NCBI RefSeq assembly: GCF_010894435.1
Contig: NZ_JAAIXZ010000021.1
Location: forward strand, 1 to 64,000
DNA from: Pyxidicoccus trucidator
GTDB taxonomy: Bacteria > Myxococcota > Myxococcia > Myxococcales > Myxococcaceae
Length of the DNA: 64,000 nt
Direction of reading: 5' to 3'
The notes under the pieces were generated by a model, which was not told where the DNA came from, searched no databases, and saw only the letters and a program-made list of their open reading frames with translations. This document shows positions 35,720 to 44,199 of the stretch, one piece after another (positions within the stretch are counted from its first letter, which is position 1; the number at the start of each line of letters is the position of its first letter). The translations under genes were made by a program, and so were the position numbers.

Positions 35720-36913
35720 CTACCCCTGCGCCGCCACCAGCACGCGCCCCAGCCGGGCCACGGCCTCTTCAATCCGCGCAGGCTCGCAGTTGCTGAAGTT
35801 CAGCCGCATGCAGTGGGCCGCGGACCGCCCTCCCGCCACCGTGAACGCCTGGCCGGGAAGGTACGCCACCCGCTCCGTCTCCAGCGCGCGCGACAGCAAC
35901 GCGGTGGTGTCCGCGCCCTCCGGCAGCTCCACCCAGACGAACATGCCGCTCGAGGGCTTCGACCACTTCGCCCCTCGCGGCAGGTGCTGCTCCAGCGCCT
36001 TCAGCAGCGTGTCCCTGCGCAGCCGGTACTCATGGCGCAGCCGCGTCAGGTGCCCCTCCAGCCGCCCCGAGTCGAGGAACGACAGGATGATGCGCTGGGT
36101 GAACGTCGCCGTGTCGATGTCGCTCGACTCCTTCACCGTGGCCAGCCGGAAGACCATCGGCTCCGGCACCACCACCCAGCCCACCCTCAGCGCCGGTGCG
36201 AGAATCTTCGAGAACGAGCCCACGTAGTACACCCACTGCTCGTCCAGCGCGCGCAGCGGCGGTAGCACCCGGTCCTCGTAGTTGAGGAACCCGTACGCGT
36301 CGTCCTCGATGATGGGCATCCGGTAGTCGCGCGCCAGCTTCACCAGCCGCTCGCGAGCCTCCGTCGCCAGGCTGATGCCCAGCGGGTTGTGCCCGTCGCT
36401 CATCGTGTACAGGAACGCCGGCCGCTCCCCCGAGGCCAGCACCGACTCCACCGAGTCCAGGTCGATGCCCGTCCCCGCCTCTGTGCGCACCGCCAGCCGC
36501 CGCGCCTGGTACGGCTCCAGCACCTGCTGGAACCCCGAGTACACGCGGTCCTCCAGCATCACCGACTGACCGGGCTCCAGCATCAGCCGCACCAGCAGAT
36601 TCAGCCCCTGCTGGGCGCCCGTGGTGAGGAACACCTGCTCCGGGGAACAGCGCACGCCCCGCTTCGCCATCAGCGCCACGATGTGCTCGCGCAGCGGCTG
36701 GAGCGTGGCCGAGTACTGCAGCGCGCTCCCCTGCTCCGCCAGGACACTCGCCGCCGACGCGGCCATGCCCTCCGTGGGAAACATCTCGGCGGCCGGAAGG
36801 CCCAGCGCAAGCGAGAAGACGCCAGGCTTGGTGATGTTCTGCAACATGTCCTGGATGGCGGACGGCGCCAGCCGCCGCGCCCAGGGCGCCAGGGGAAGTT
36901 CGGAGGTGTTCAT
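35720..36913 (-). CDS. PLP-dependent aminotransferase (class I/II, LysN/MocR-like fold)
   Basis: The 397-residue product is a fold-type I aminotransferase without the N-terminal GntR domain seen in MocR regulators. Lys236 in GSFSKILAPALRVGW is the Schiff-base lysine. TMSDGHNPLG and IIEDDAYGFL carry the PLP-contacting Asn/Asp and Tyr. The closest known roles are 2-aminoadipate or branched/aromatic amino acid transamination. The ATG at 36913 is preferred over a longer frame that adds 38 poorly conserved residues; its ribosome binding site is weak. It could supply a non-proteinogenic residue to the NRPS, but the predicted residues are all proteinogenic, so ordinary metabolism is as likely. Confidence 0.85.
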   Translation of the reverse strand: MNTSELPLAPWARRLAPSAIQDMLQNITKPGVFSLALGLPAAEMFPTEGMAASAASVLAEQGSALQYSATLQPLREHIVALMAKRGVRCSPEQVFLTTGAQQGLNLLVRLMLEPGQSVMLEDRVYSGFQQVLEPYQARRLAVRTEAGTGIDLDSVESVLASGERPAFLYTMSDGHNPLGISLATEARERLVKLARDYRMPIIEDDAYGFLNYEDRVLPPLRALDEQWVYYVGSFSKILAPALRVGWVVVPEPMVFRLATVKESSDIDTATFTQRIILSFLDSGRLEGHLTRLRHEYRLRRDTLLKALEQHLPRGAKWSKPSSGMFVWVELPEGADTTALLSRALETERVAYLPGQAFTVAGGRSAAHCMRLNFSNCEPARIEEAVARLGRVLVAAQG

Positions 36914-37027
36914 CAAGGACCGCAGCGTATCCCACTCGAACCCGAAGATTCCAAGTGTGCCGGCTTGTCGTGAAACGCCCACCCTCACCCCGGGCCCCTG
37001 GTGACGGCCCTCACGGACGGGAGACAC

Positions 37028-37810
37028 TCAGGGAGGGGGGCCCGTCAGGAAGTCGAACCCGGCCCTGGCTATGTCCTCCGGCACGGTATGCACCCCCGCG
37101 AACTCGCGATAGTCCACCACGTAGTCCTCGTCCCGGAGCTCCTCGACGATGAAGCGCCCACCGTCGACGGGCAGCACCGGGTCCAGCGTGCCATGGGAGA
37201 TGAAGACGGCGGGCCGGCCCTGGAGCTCGGACGCGGCGACGCCTCCCGCCGAGAAGGCGGCGATGCGCCGGAAGAGGTCGCCATTGCTCAGCCCGACGGA
37301 CAGCGCGTAGGTCGCCCCGTCCGAGAAGCCGCTGATGGTGATGCGCTCCGGGTCCACCGAGTACTCACGGAACACCCGCGCCAGCGTCGCGTCGAGGAAC
37401 GCCAGGTCCGCGCCGTACTGACGCACGGCGAACAGGTCCCAGCTCCGCGCCACGGACTTGGGCGCCAGCACCAGCGTGCCGGTGGCGTGGGCCTCGTCGC
37501 TCATCAGGGGAAGGACGTTCTCCGGCGCGCGCCCCGCACCGTGCAGCAGCACTATCAGCGCCGCGGGGGACCCCGGCGAGTAGCTCTCCGGCACCAGCAA
37601 CACCCCACGCTCCTTGCCCTCCTCTTCCAGCAGCAGCTCCCCCCTCGAGGCCGAGGGCTCGGTCGGCTCCCCATGGCGCACGGCCAGCCGCGCCGAGCCG
37701 AAGCTCGTGTCAACCAGCTGGGTGGGCCCGCCACACCCGACCAGCGCCACCAGCAACACCCGGAAGGCCGCGGACGAGCCCCTCCGGGACAGCGTGCGTG
37801 ACGTCCTCAT
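37028..37810 (-). CDS. Alpha/beta-hydrolase lipoprotein (feruloyl-esterase / PHB-depolymerase-like)
   Basis: The 260-residue product is a lipoprotein (VALVGC, Cys26) followed by an alpha/beta-hydrolase domain. Oxyanion region is LHGAGRAPENVLP, nucleophile Ser163 in GFSDG, acid in SHGTLDPVLP and His in GVHTVPED. This pattern matches the esterase/LpqC-type poly(3-hydroxybutyrate) depolymerase group, which cut polyester or feruloyl ester bonds outside the inner membrane. The start is an ATG nine bases after a GGGAG box that lies within an inverted repeat able to mask it. Confidence 0.8.
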   Translation of the reverse strand: MRTSRTLSRRGSSAAFRVLLVALVGCGGPTQLVDTSFGSARLAVRHGEPTEPSASRGELLLEEEGKERGVLLVPESYSPGSPAALIVLLHGAGRAPENVLPLMSDEAHATGTLVLAPKSVARSWDLFAVRQYGADLAFLDATLARVFREYSVDPERITISGFSDGATYALSVGLSNGDLFRRIAAFSAGGVAASELQGRPAVFISHGTLDPVLPVDGGRFIVEELRDEDYVVDYREFAGVHTVPEDIARAGFDFLTGPPP

Positions 37811-37819
37811 GCCTTGCCA

Positions 37820-37855
37820 TCTCCCGTGAAGCGCGGCGTTACTCTCCACGGGAGA
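37820..37855 (-). promoter_or_regulatory. Inverted repeat covering the Shine-Dalgarno of the esterase gene
   Basis: Perfect 9-bp arms (tctcccgtg at 37820-37828 and cacgggaga at 37847-37855 on the plus strand) with an 18-base spacer. In the minus-strand mRNA the 3' arm contains the GGGAG ribosome binding site, so a hairpin would sequester it. It could equally be a DNA operator for a dimeric regulator. Confidence 0.5.
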
Positions 37856-38039
37856 AACGCGGACACGACGGGACGCATATCGCCGGGCGCGCCCCCCCGC
37901 CGGCACACGGAGCGCACACACACTGCCTGTGTCACCCCAGGCCCCCTGCCCCCGTGCTTGCGAACTCAAATCCGTGTATCAACGGGGCGTCGTAGTTCGC
38001 GAGGCCTGCTGGATAATCTTGCCTCACCCGGAGAACGAA

Positions 38040-39629
38040 ATGCTGGACCGCCCGATGTACCTCAAGCCGAACGTCGCCATCGAGCCGCTCTACAACCAAT
38101 GGTACGTCTGGTGGTACCTGCTGTCGCCCGCGACGGCTCCGCTGTTCGTGACGAACCTGCACCAGAAGCTGATGCAGTCCTTCGTCGCCAACCCGGACGT
38201 CCACGTGGCGGCGCTGAAGAACCCGCTGCTGATGGGCGGCCCCTTCATCAACCACCCGGCGTCGCGCGTGGGAATGGTGAAGGAGCTGCTGGAGCGCACG
38301 CAGCGCGAGCAGGCGCACATGCTCGCGTACACCAAGGCCCTGGCGGAGCTCGAGCAGCTCATGGCGCCCAACAACGGTGGCTCGCTGGAGTCGCTCTACG
38401 CCAAGGTCCCCGACCTGCTGCGCGGCTACGTGGAGCTGACGTACGACCTGAGCCACCGCGCCAGCGCGCGGGTCATCGAGCCGCTGCTGTACCGCAGCCA
38501 CTTCTACCAGGAGTCCTCGCAGAGCGTGACGCTCAACGTGGTGGACGGCGACTGGCGCCCGTACATCTTCAGCACGCCGCGCCTGGAGGGGGACTCGCCC
38601 CTGTGGCTGAAGGTGCCCTTCAAGCATGAAGGCCTGGACGCGCTGTTCCGCATGCGCCACACCGCCGGCTCCCCGGGCCAGGTCGCGGAGATGCTGGGCG
38701 TGCCTGGCAGCGCCGCCGACGCCTTCGCCAACCTCTTCACGGAGGCGGAGCCGCGCCGCGCGGAGCGCTACACGGGCGAGGGCGTGCGCGTGCGCTACTT
38801 CGGCCATGCCTGCGTGCTGCTGGAGACGAAGGAGGTCAGCATCCTCACGGACCCCGTCATCAGCTACGAGTTCCCCACGGAGCTGCCGCGCTACACGCAC
38901 TCGGACCTGCCCGAGCACATCGACTACGTGGTCCTCACCCACGGCCACGCCGACCACCTGATGATGGAGACGCTCCTCCAGCTCCGGCACCGGGTGGGCA
39001 CCATCATCGTCCCGCGCAACAACGGCAACTCGATAGCGGACCCCTCGCTGCGGCTGATGCTGCACCACACCGGCTTCAAGAACGTGGTGGAGATCGACGA
39101 CCTGCAGGAGATTCAGGTGCCGGGCGGCTCCATCACCGGCCTGCCCTTCCTCGGCGAGCACAGCGACCTCGCCATCCAGGCGAAGACGGCGCACCTCGTC
39201 CGGCTGGGCGGCAAGTCGATGCTGATGGCGGCGGACTCCAACGCGATTGAGCCGCGCCTGTACCAGCACCTGCGCGACATCGTCGGCACCATCGACGTGC
39301 TCTTCCTCGGCATGGAGTGCGAGGGCGGCCCCATGAGCTGGATGTATGGCCCGCTGCTGAGCAACCCGCTCCCTCGGAAGATGGACCAGGCACGCCGGCT
39401 CAATGGCTCCGACAGCGCCCGCGCCGTGGAGATCACCAACTACCTCTCCCCCAAGGAGGTCTACGTCTACGCGATGGGCCAGGAGCCGTGGCTGCGCCAC
39501 GTGATGATCCTCGTGTACGACGACAAGGCGCCGCAGATGATCGAGTCGAACAAGTTCCTGGAGCACTGCCGCGGCAAGGGCATCCAGGCCGAGCGCCCCT
39601 ACGTCCGGATGGAGCGCATCCTCAAGTAG
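38040..39629 (+). CDS. CmlA-type diiron beta-hydroxylase, copy 1
   Basis: The 529-residue product has an N-terminal helical domain of about 245 residues and a metallo-beta-lactamase fold with HGHADH at 301-306 and Glu373 in LPFLGEHSD. Spacing and length match CmlA, the chloramphenicol-pathway enzyme that beta-hydroxylates an amino acid on a carrier protein (CmlA ligands His305, His307, Asp309, His310, Glu377). The later MECEGGPMSWMYGPLL block also fits that family. Start ATG is seven bases after GGAGA; a GATAAT (38012-38017) could be its -10. Two tandem copies and an NRPS in the same region point to hydroxylation of carrier-bound residues. Annotation as a plain MBL-fold hydrolase would miss this. 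Confidence 0.83.
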   Translation: MLDRPMYLKPNVAIEPLYNQWYVWWYLLSPATAPLFVTNLHQKLMQSFVANPDVHVAALKNPLLMGGPFINHPASRVGMVKELLERTQREQAHMLAYTKALAELEQLMAPNNGGSLESLYAKVPDLLRGYVELTYDLSHRASARVIEPLLYRSHFYQESSQSVTLNVVDGDWRPYIFSTPRLEGDSPLWLKVPFKHEGLDALFRMRHTAGSPGQVAEMLGVPGSAADAFANLFTEAEPRRAERYTGEGVRVRYFGHACVLLETKEVSILTDPVISYEFPTELPRYTHSDLPEHIDYVVLTHGHADHLMMETLLQLRHRVGTIIVPRNNGNSIADPSLRLMLHHTGFKNVVEIDDLQEIQVPGGSITGLPFLGEHSDLAIQAKTAHLVRLGGKSMLMAADSNAIEPRLYQHLRDIVGTIDVLFLGMECEGGPMSWMYGPLLSNPLPRKMDQARRLNGSDSARAVEITNYLSPKEVYVYAMGQEPWLRHVMILVYDDKAPQMIESNKFLEHCRGKGIQAERPYVRMERILK

Positions 39630-39646
39630 TCCGCCAGAGACACCCC

Positions 39647-41248
39647 ATGACAACTTCGTCCCTCTACCGCTTCGCGGACCACACGCTTGTCGAGCCCCTC
39701 GTCCAGGACTGGACGGCCTGGTGGATGACGGTGGCCCCGGTCCCCGCCAGCCTCCACACCCATGCGTACCTGGTGCCCCTGCTGAAGAACTACCTGCAGA
39801 GCCCGGACTTCCACGCCCGCGCGGCGAGGGACCCGGCGCTCAGCGGCACCTCCTTCGTGGGCATCCCCGCGGCGCGTGCGGGCGAGGTGAAGGACCTGCT
39901 CCAGCGCATGCAGACGGAGCAGGAGGACCGCATCAAGCTGGCCGAGGCGCTGGAGGAGTTCCAGGGCTGGCTGCTGGCGGAGGCCAAGGGGCAGTCGCTG
40001 GAGCCGCTCTACGAGAAGGTGCCCGAGCCGCTGCGCGGCCTGGTGGAGCTCGTCTACGACTACCACAACCGCCCGTCCGTCCGGATCCTCGAGGGGCTCA
40101 CGTACCGCAGCCGCTTCCACAAGCCGGAGCTGCAGTCGCTGCGCCTGTCGCGGCTGGAGCGCGATGACCGCGCCTCCATGATGGCCACGCCGCGCCTCCT
40201 GGAGGCGGGACAGCTCGACTGGAAGGTGCCCTTCCAGGACGAGCGGCTGGACCGGCTGTTCAGCCTGGACCTGGAGCCGAAGCCGCTGGGCTGGATTCGC
40301 GACCTGCTGGGCCCGGCGGTGAAGGACGACGCGGAGCTGCTGCCGCTGCTGTCCGAGGCGCCGCTCCCTCCGCCTCCGGAGCCGTGGAACGGCCCGGTGC
40401 CGCGGGTGCGCTACGTGGGCCACGCGTGCGTGCTGGTGGAGTGGAAGGGCACCACGATTCTGATGGACGCCGTGGTGCCGGTGCGCCCCAGCGCCGGTGG
40501 CATGGAGCGCATCTCCTTCACGGACCTGCCGCGCCGCATCGACTACGTCATCATCACCCACAGCCACCCGGACCACTGGGACTTCGAGACGCTGCTGCGC
40601 CTGCGGCAGCGGGTGGGCCACCTGGTGGTGCCGCGCTCCGGCGGGCTCATGGTGGGCGACTACTCGCTGAGCCTCCTGGCCCGCTCGCTGGGCTTCCGGA
40701 GCGTGCTGGAGCCGCAGGCCCTGGACCCCATCTCCATCCCCGACGGCGAAATCATGGCCGCGCCCTTCCTGGGCGAGCACGGCGACCTCAACCACTCCAA
40801 GTCCTCGTGGATCATCCGCACCGGCAACGAGCGCCTGTTCTTCGCCGCGGACTCCACCTGCGTGGATGACGCCCTCTACCGGAACCTGCAGCAGATGGTG
40901 GGCGACATGCACACCGTGTTCATGAACACGGAGATTGAGGGCGCGCCACACACGTGGATGATGGAGGCGCTGTTCCCCAAGAAGCGCGACCGGAAGATGG
41001 AGAAGAACCGGCGCTGCCGCGGCAGCAACACGCCCGAGGGGCTGCGGATGCTGGGGATGCTGGGAGCGAAGCGGCTCTACAACTACGCCATGGGCCTGGA
41101 GCCCTGGATGGAGCACATCATCGGCCCTCCGGCCACCATGGAGACGCCTCGCATGAAGGAGTCCGACCGGCTCCTCGCCGAGTGCCGCGAGCGCGGCATC
41201 GCCGCGAAGCGGCTGCACGGCTCCGCCACCTTCACGCTGGAGGGATGA
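39647..41248 (+). CDS. CmlA-type diiron beta-hydroxylase, copy 2
   Basis: The 533-residue paralogue starts 17 bp after copy 1, so they are surely co-transcribed. Metal ligands fall at exactly the CmlA numbers: HSHPDH at 305-310 and Glu377 in PFLGEHGD. The N-terminal domain (DWTAWWMTVAPVPASLHTH) parallels copy 1 (QWYVWWYLLSPATAPLF). The two differ substantially in sequence, so they probably act on different residues or carriers, or form a heteromeric pair. As in copy 1, no standard hydrolase role is expected, since the conserved Glu supports a diiron site that activates oxygen. Confidence 0.83.
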   Translation: MTTSSLYRFADHTLVEPLVQDWTAWWMTVAPVPASLHTHAYLVPLLKNYLQSPDFHARAARDPALSGTSFVGIPAARAGEVKDLLQRMQTEQEDRIKLAEALEEFQGWLLAEAKGQSLEPLYEKVPEPLRGLVELVYDYHNRPSVRILEGLTYRSRFHKPELQSLRLSRLERDDRASMMATPRLLEAGQLDWKVPFQDERLDRLFSLDLEPKPLGWIRDLLGPAVKDDAELLPLLSEAPLPPPPEPWNGPVPRVRYVGHACVLVEWKGTTILMDAVVPVRPSAGGMERISFTDLPRRIDYVIITHSHPDHWDFETLLRLRQRVGHLVVPRSGGLMVGDYSLSLLARSLGFRSVLEPQALDPISIPDGEIMAAPFLGEHGDLNHSKSSWIIRTGNERLFFAADSTCVDDALYRNLQQMVGDMHTVFMNTEIEGAPHTWMMEALFPKKRDRKMEKNRRCRGSNTPEGLRMLGMLGAKRLYNYAMGLEPWMEHIIGPPATMETPRMKESDRLLAECRERGIAAKRLHGSATFTLEG

Positions 41249-41257
41249 GCGCGTCCG

Positions 41258-41282
41258 GGCCCCCAGGCCAGGCCTGGGGGCC
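41258..41282. terminator. Bidirectional terminator hairpin
   Basis: Near-perfect 25-bp palindrome centred on 41270 (ggcccccagg ... cctgggggcc) in the 54-bp gap between the convergent hydroxylase and cysC genes. No T-run, but position and stability suit a shared terminator. Confidence 0.6.
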
Positions 41283-41302
41283 TCTACAGCGGGCTGGAAG
41301 CG

Positions 41303-41869
41303 TCAGGCCGCGGCGACGGAAGCCACGAGGCCGCTCGCGCGCAGCACGTCCAGCACGCGCGCCAGCCCGACCTCCACCGGCTCCGCGTCCGAGCGGACGA
41401 TGGCCTCGGGCGTCTCCGGGGCCTCGTACGGGTCCGACACGCCGGTGAAGTGGAGAATCTCTCCGGCCAGCGCCTTCTTGTAGAGCCCCTTCACGTCCCG
41501 GGCGATGAGCGCGTCCAGGCTGGCCTGGATGTAGACCTCCACGAAGGGGATGCCCTTCGCGGCGGCCATCTGGCGCACCTCGTCGCGCGAGCTCCGGTAC
41601 GGGGAGATGGCGGCGACGATGACACCCACGCCGTGGCGGGCCAGCAGCATGGCCACCTTGCCGATGCGGCGCACATTCTCATCGCGGTCCTCGCGGGAGA
41701 AGCCCAGCCCGCGCGACAACCAGGTGCGCACCTCGTCACCGTCCAGCAACTCCACCGCCCGCATGGGCTCCAGCTGCGCGCACAGCGCACGGGACAGCGT
41801 GCTCTTGCCCGCACCGGACATGCCCGTCAGCCAGAGGATGAAACCCGGAGCTTCTCGCATCGTCGTCAT
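41303..41869 (-). CDS. cysC: Adenylylsulfate (APS) kinase
   Basis: The 188-residue enzyme phosphorylates adenosine 5'-phosphosulfate to PAPS. P-loop GMSGAGKST lies near the N-terminus; the DGDEVR and FSREDRDENVRR substrate-binding motifs and the GLYKKALAG segment are all intact. The start ATG overlaps the cysN stop in an ATGA, showing translational coupling. Last gene of a cysD-cysN-cysC operon. No sulfotransferase or PAPS reductase gene is in the window, so the PAPS made here is used elsewhere. Confidence 0.95.
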   Translation of the reverse strand: MTTMREAPGFILWLTGMSGAGKSTLSRALCAQLEPMRAVELLDGDEVRTWLSRGLGFSREDRDENVRRIGKVAMLLARHGVGVIVAAISPYRSSRDEVRQMAAAKGIPFVEVYIQASLDALIARDVKGLYKKALAGEILHFTGVSDPYEAPETPEAIVRSDAEPVEVGLARVLDVLRASGLVASVAAA

Positions 41870-43128
41870 CCTCGAATCGCGGGGCCGTTGATCATCCCGG
41901 CACCCACCGTGGCGTTCGTCGCCTCGTCGATGAGGATGAAGCTGCCGGTGTGGCGGTTGCGCCGGTACTCGTCGAAGAACAGGGGGACGGTGGTGCGCAG
42001 CGTCACCCGGCCGATTTCGTTGAGCTTGAGCTCCGTGCCGTCCTCGTCGCGGTGGAGCGAGTTCACATCCAGCCGGTAGTGCAGCTGCTTGACCATCGCC
42101 CGCGCCGAGCGCGTGGTGTGCTTGATGGCCAGCCGCGCGCCGGGCCGCAGCGCCGAGGACTCCGACAGCCAGCACACCATGGCATCGATGTCCTGCCCGA
42201 CGTGGGGCGGATTGCCCGGCCGGCAGAGCATGTCGCCGCGGCTGATGTCCAGCTCCTCGGCCAGCGACACGTTCACCGCCATGGGGGGAAAGGCCTCTGT
42301 CAGGGGCTTCCCCGCCAGCTCCAGCGCGCGGATGCGGGTGGTGAAGCCGGAGGGCAGCACCATCACCTCGTCGTCCGGGCGCAGCACGCCGCCCAACACC
42401 TGCCCGGCGTAGGCCCGGTAGTCGTGGTGCTTCGTGGACATGGGGCGGATGACGCTCTGGACCGGGAAGCGCACGTGGATGAGGTTCCGGTCAGACGCGA
42501 TGTGCACGTTCTCCAGGTGGTGCAGGAGCGTGGACCCCTGGTACCAGGGCATCCGTTCCGAGCGCGTCACCACGTTGTCCCCGCCCAGCGCGGAGATGGG
42601 GATGAACGTGAGGTCCGACACGTCCAGCTTCATGGAGAACCGGCGGAACTCCTCGCGGATGCCCTCGAAGACGGCCGCGTCGAAGCCCACCAGGTCCATC
42701 TTGTTGATGCAGAGCACCAGGTGCGGCACGCGCAGCAGCGAGGCGATGAAGGCATGGCGGCGCGTCTGCTCCAGCACGCCCTTGCGCGCGTCCACCAGGA
42801 TGAGCGCCAGGTCCGCCGTGGACGCGCCCGTCACCATGTTGCGCGTGTACTGCACGTGCCCGGGGGTGTCCGCGATGATGAACTTGCGCTTCACCGTGGC
42901 GAAGTAGCGGTACGCCACGTCGATGGTGATGCCCTGCTCTCGCTCGGCCTTCAGGCCGTCCAGCAGCAGCGCCAGGTTGACGTACTCGTCCCCGCGCGCG
43001 CGGCTGGTGCGCTCCACCGCCGCGAGCTGGTCCTCGAGGATGGACCGGGTGTCGTGGAGCAGCCGGCCGATGAGCGTGCTCTTGCCGTCGTCGACGGAGC
43101 CCGCGGTCGCGAAACGAAGCAGTTCCAC
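41866..43128 (-). CDS. cysN: Sulfate adenylyltransferase subunit 1 (GTPase)
   Basis: The 420-residue regulatory GTPase of ATP sulfurylase, EF-Tu-like. G1 GSVDDGKST (10-18), DTPGH G3 and NKMD G4 motifs are intact, followed by EF-Tu beta-barrel domains. It stops after about 420 residues, so it is a separate subunit and not the fused CysNC form. GTG start overlaps the cysD stop by one base (TAGTG), which fixes the start and indicates coupled translation. Confidence 0.95.
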   Translation of the reverse strand: MELLRFATAGSVDDGKSTLIGRLLHDTRSILEDQLAAVERTSRARGDEYVNLALLLDGLKAEREQGITIDVAYRYFATVKRKFIIADTPGHVQYTRNMVTGASTADLALILVDARKGVLEQTRRHAFIASLLRVPHLVLCINKMDLVGFDAAVFEGIREEFRRFSMKLDVSDLTFIPISALGGDNVVTRSERMPWYQGSTLLHHLENVHIASDRNLIHVRFPVQSVIRPMSTKHHDYRAYAGQVLGGVLRPDDEVMVLPSGFTTRIRALELAGKPLTEAFPPMAVNVSLAEELDISRGDMLCRPGNPPHVGQDIDAMVCWLSESSALRPGARLAIKHTTRSARAMVKQLHYRLDVNSLHRDEDGTELKLNEIGRVTLRTTVPLFFDEYRRNRHTGSFILIDEATNATVGAGMINGPAIRG

Positions 43129-44060
43129 TAGAAGTAGCCCTCACGCTTGCGGTCTTCCATCGCCGTCTCGCTGAACTTGTCGTCCGCGCGGCTGGCCCCC
43201 CGCTCGGTGACGCGCGAGGCGCGAATCTCGGTGACGACCTGCTCCACCGTGGTGGCCGTGGACTCGACACACGCGGTGCAGGTCATGTCGCCCACGGTGC
43301 GGAAGCGCACCTCGGCCGTGGAGACCTGCTCTCCCGGCATCAGCTGGAGGTACGGCGACCACGCCATCAGCATGCCGTCGCGGCGGAACACCTCGCGGCG
43401 GTGGCTGAAGTAGATGGACGGCAGCGCCACGCGCTCCTGGTCGATGTACTGCCAGATGTCCAGCTCGGTCCAGTTGGACAGGGGGAAGACGCGCAGGTGC
43501 TCACCCCTGCGGTGGCGGCCGTTGTAGAGGCTCCACAGCTCCGGGCGCTGGTTCTTCGGGTCCCACTGGCCGAACTCGTCGCGGAACGAGAACACGCGCT
43601 CCTTCGCGCGGGCCTTCTCCTCGTCGCGCCGGGCCCCACCGAACACGGCGTTGAACTGGTGCTGTTCAATGGCCTCCAGCAGCGGCACCGTCTGCGCGCG
43701 GTTGCGCGAGGCGCGCGGGCCCTTCTCCTCCGCCACGCGGCCACCGTCGATGGCCTCCTGCACCGAGGCGACGATGAGCCGCGCGCCCAGCTCCGCCACG
43801 CGCGCGTCCCGGTACTGGAGCACCTCCGGGAAGTTGTGCCCGGTGTCCACGTGCATCAACGGGAAGGGCAGCGGCGCGGGCGCGAAGGCCTTCACCGCCA
43901 GGTGCAGCATCACCGCCGAGTCCTTCCCTCCCGAGAACAGGAGCACCGGACGGTCCAGCTCGGCCGCCACCTCGCGGATGATGAAGATGGACTCGGCTTC
44001 CAGGGCCTCGAGGTGTGACAGCTCGTAGCTCACGCGCGGCAAGCTATCACAGACCTTCAT
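43128..44060 (-). CDS. cysD: Sulfate adenylyltransferase subunit 2
   Basis: The 310-residue catalytic subunit that adenylates sulfate with ATP. PP-loop LFSGGKDSAV, MHVDTGHNFPEV, GGARRDEEKARAKER and FPLSNWTELDIWQYI motifs are typical and complete. The ATG at 44060 is chosen; an upstream in-frame TTG is possible. First gene of the operon, divergent from the GNAT gene. Confidence 0.95.
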   Translation of the reverse strand: MKVCDSLPRVSYELSHLEALEAESIFIIREVAAELDRPVLLFSGGKDSAVMLHLAVKAFAPAPLPFPLMHVDTGHNFPEVLQYRDARVAELGARLIVASVQEAIDGGRVAEEKGPRASRNRAQTVPLLEAIEQHQFNAVFGGARRDEEKARAKERVFSFRDEFGQWDPKNQRPELWSLYNGRHRRGEHLRVFPLSNWTELDIWQYIDQERVALPSIYFSHRREVFRRDGMLMAWSPYLQLMPGEQVSTAEVRFRTVGDMTCTACVESTATTVEQVVTEIRASRVTERGASRADDKFSETAMEDRKREGYF

Positions 44061-44199
44061 CAGCCCCGCCAATGCCTGAAACCCATGACACTCCGCGCAA
44101 CGCGCAAGCCTTGAGGGGACGTGTGTGAGTTCCGCGCTCCCGCGCGCGGTGCCTCACGGGCAGTGCGGATTCCAGGGCAGACTGGAGGTGAGGTGGCCC

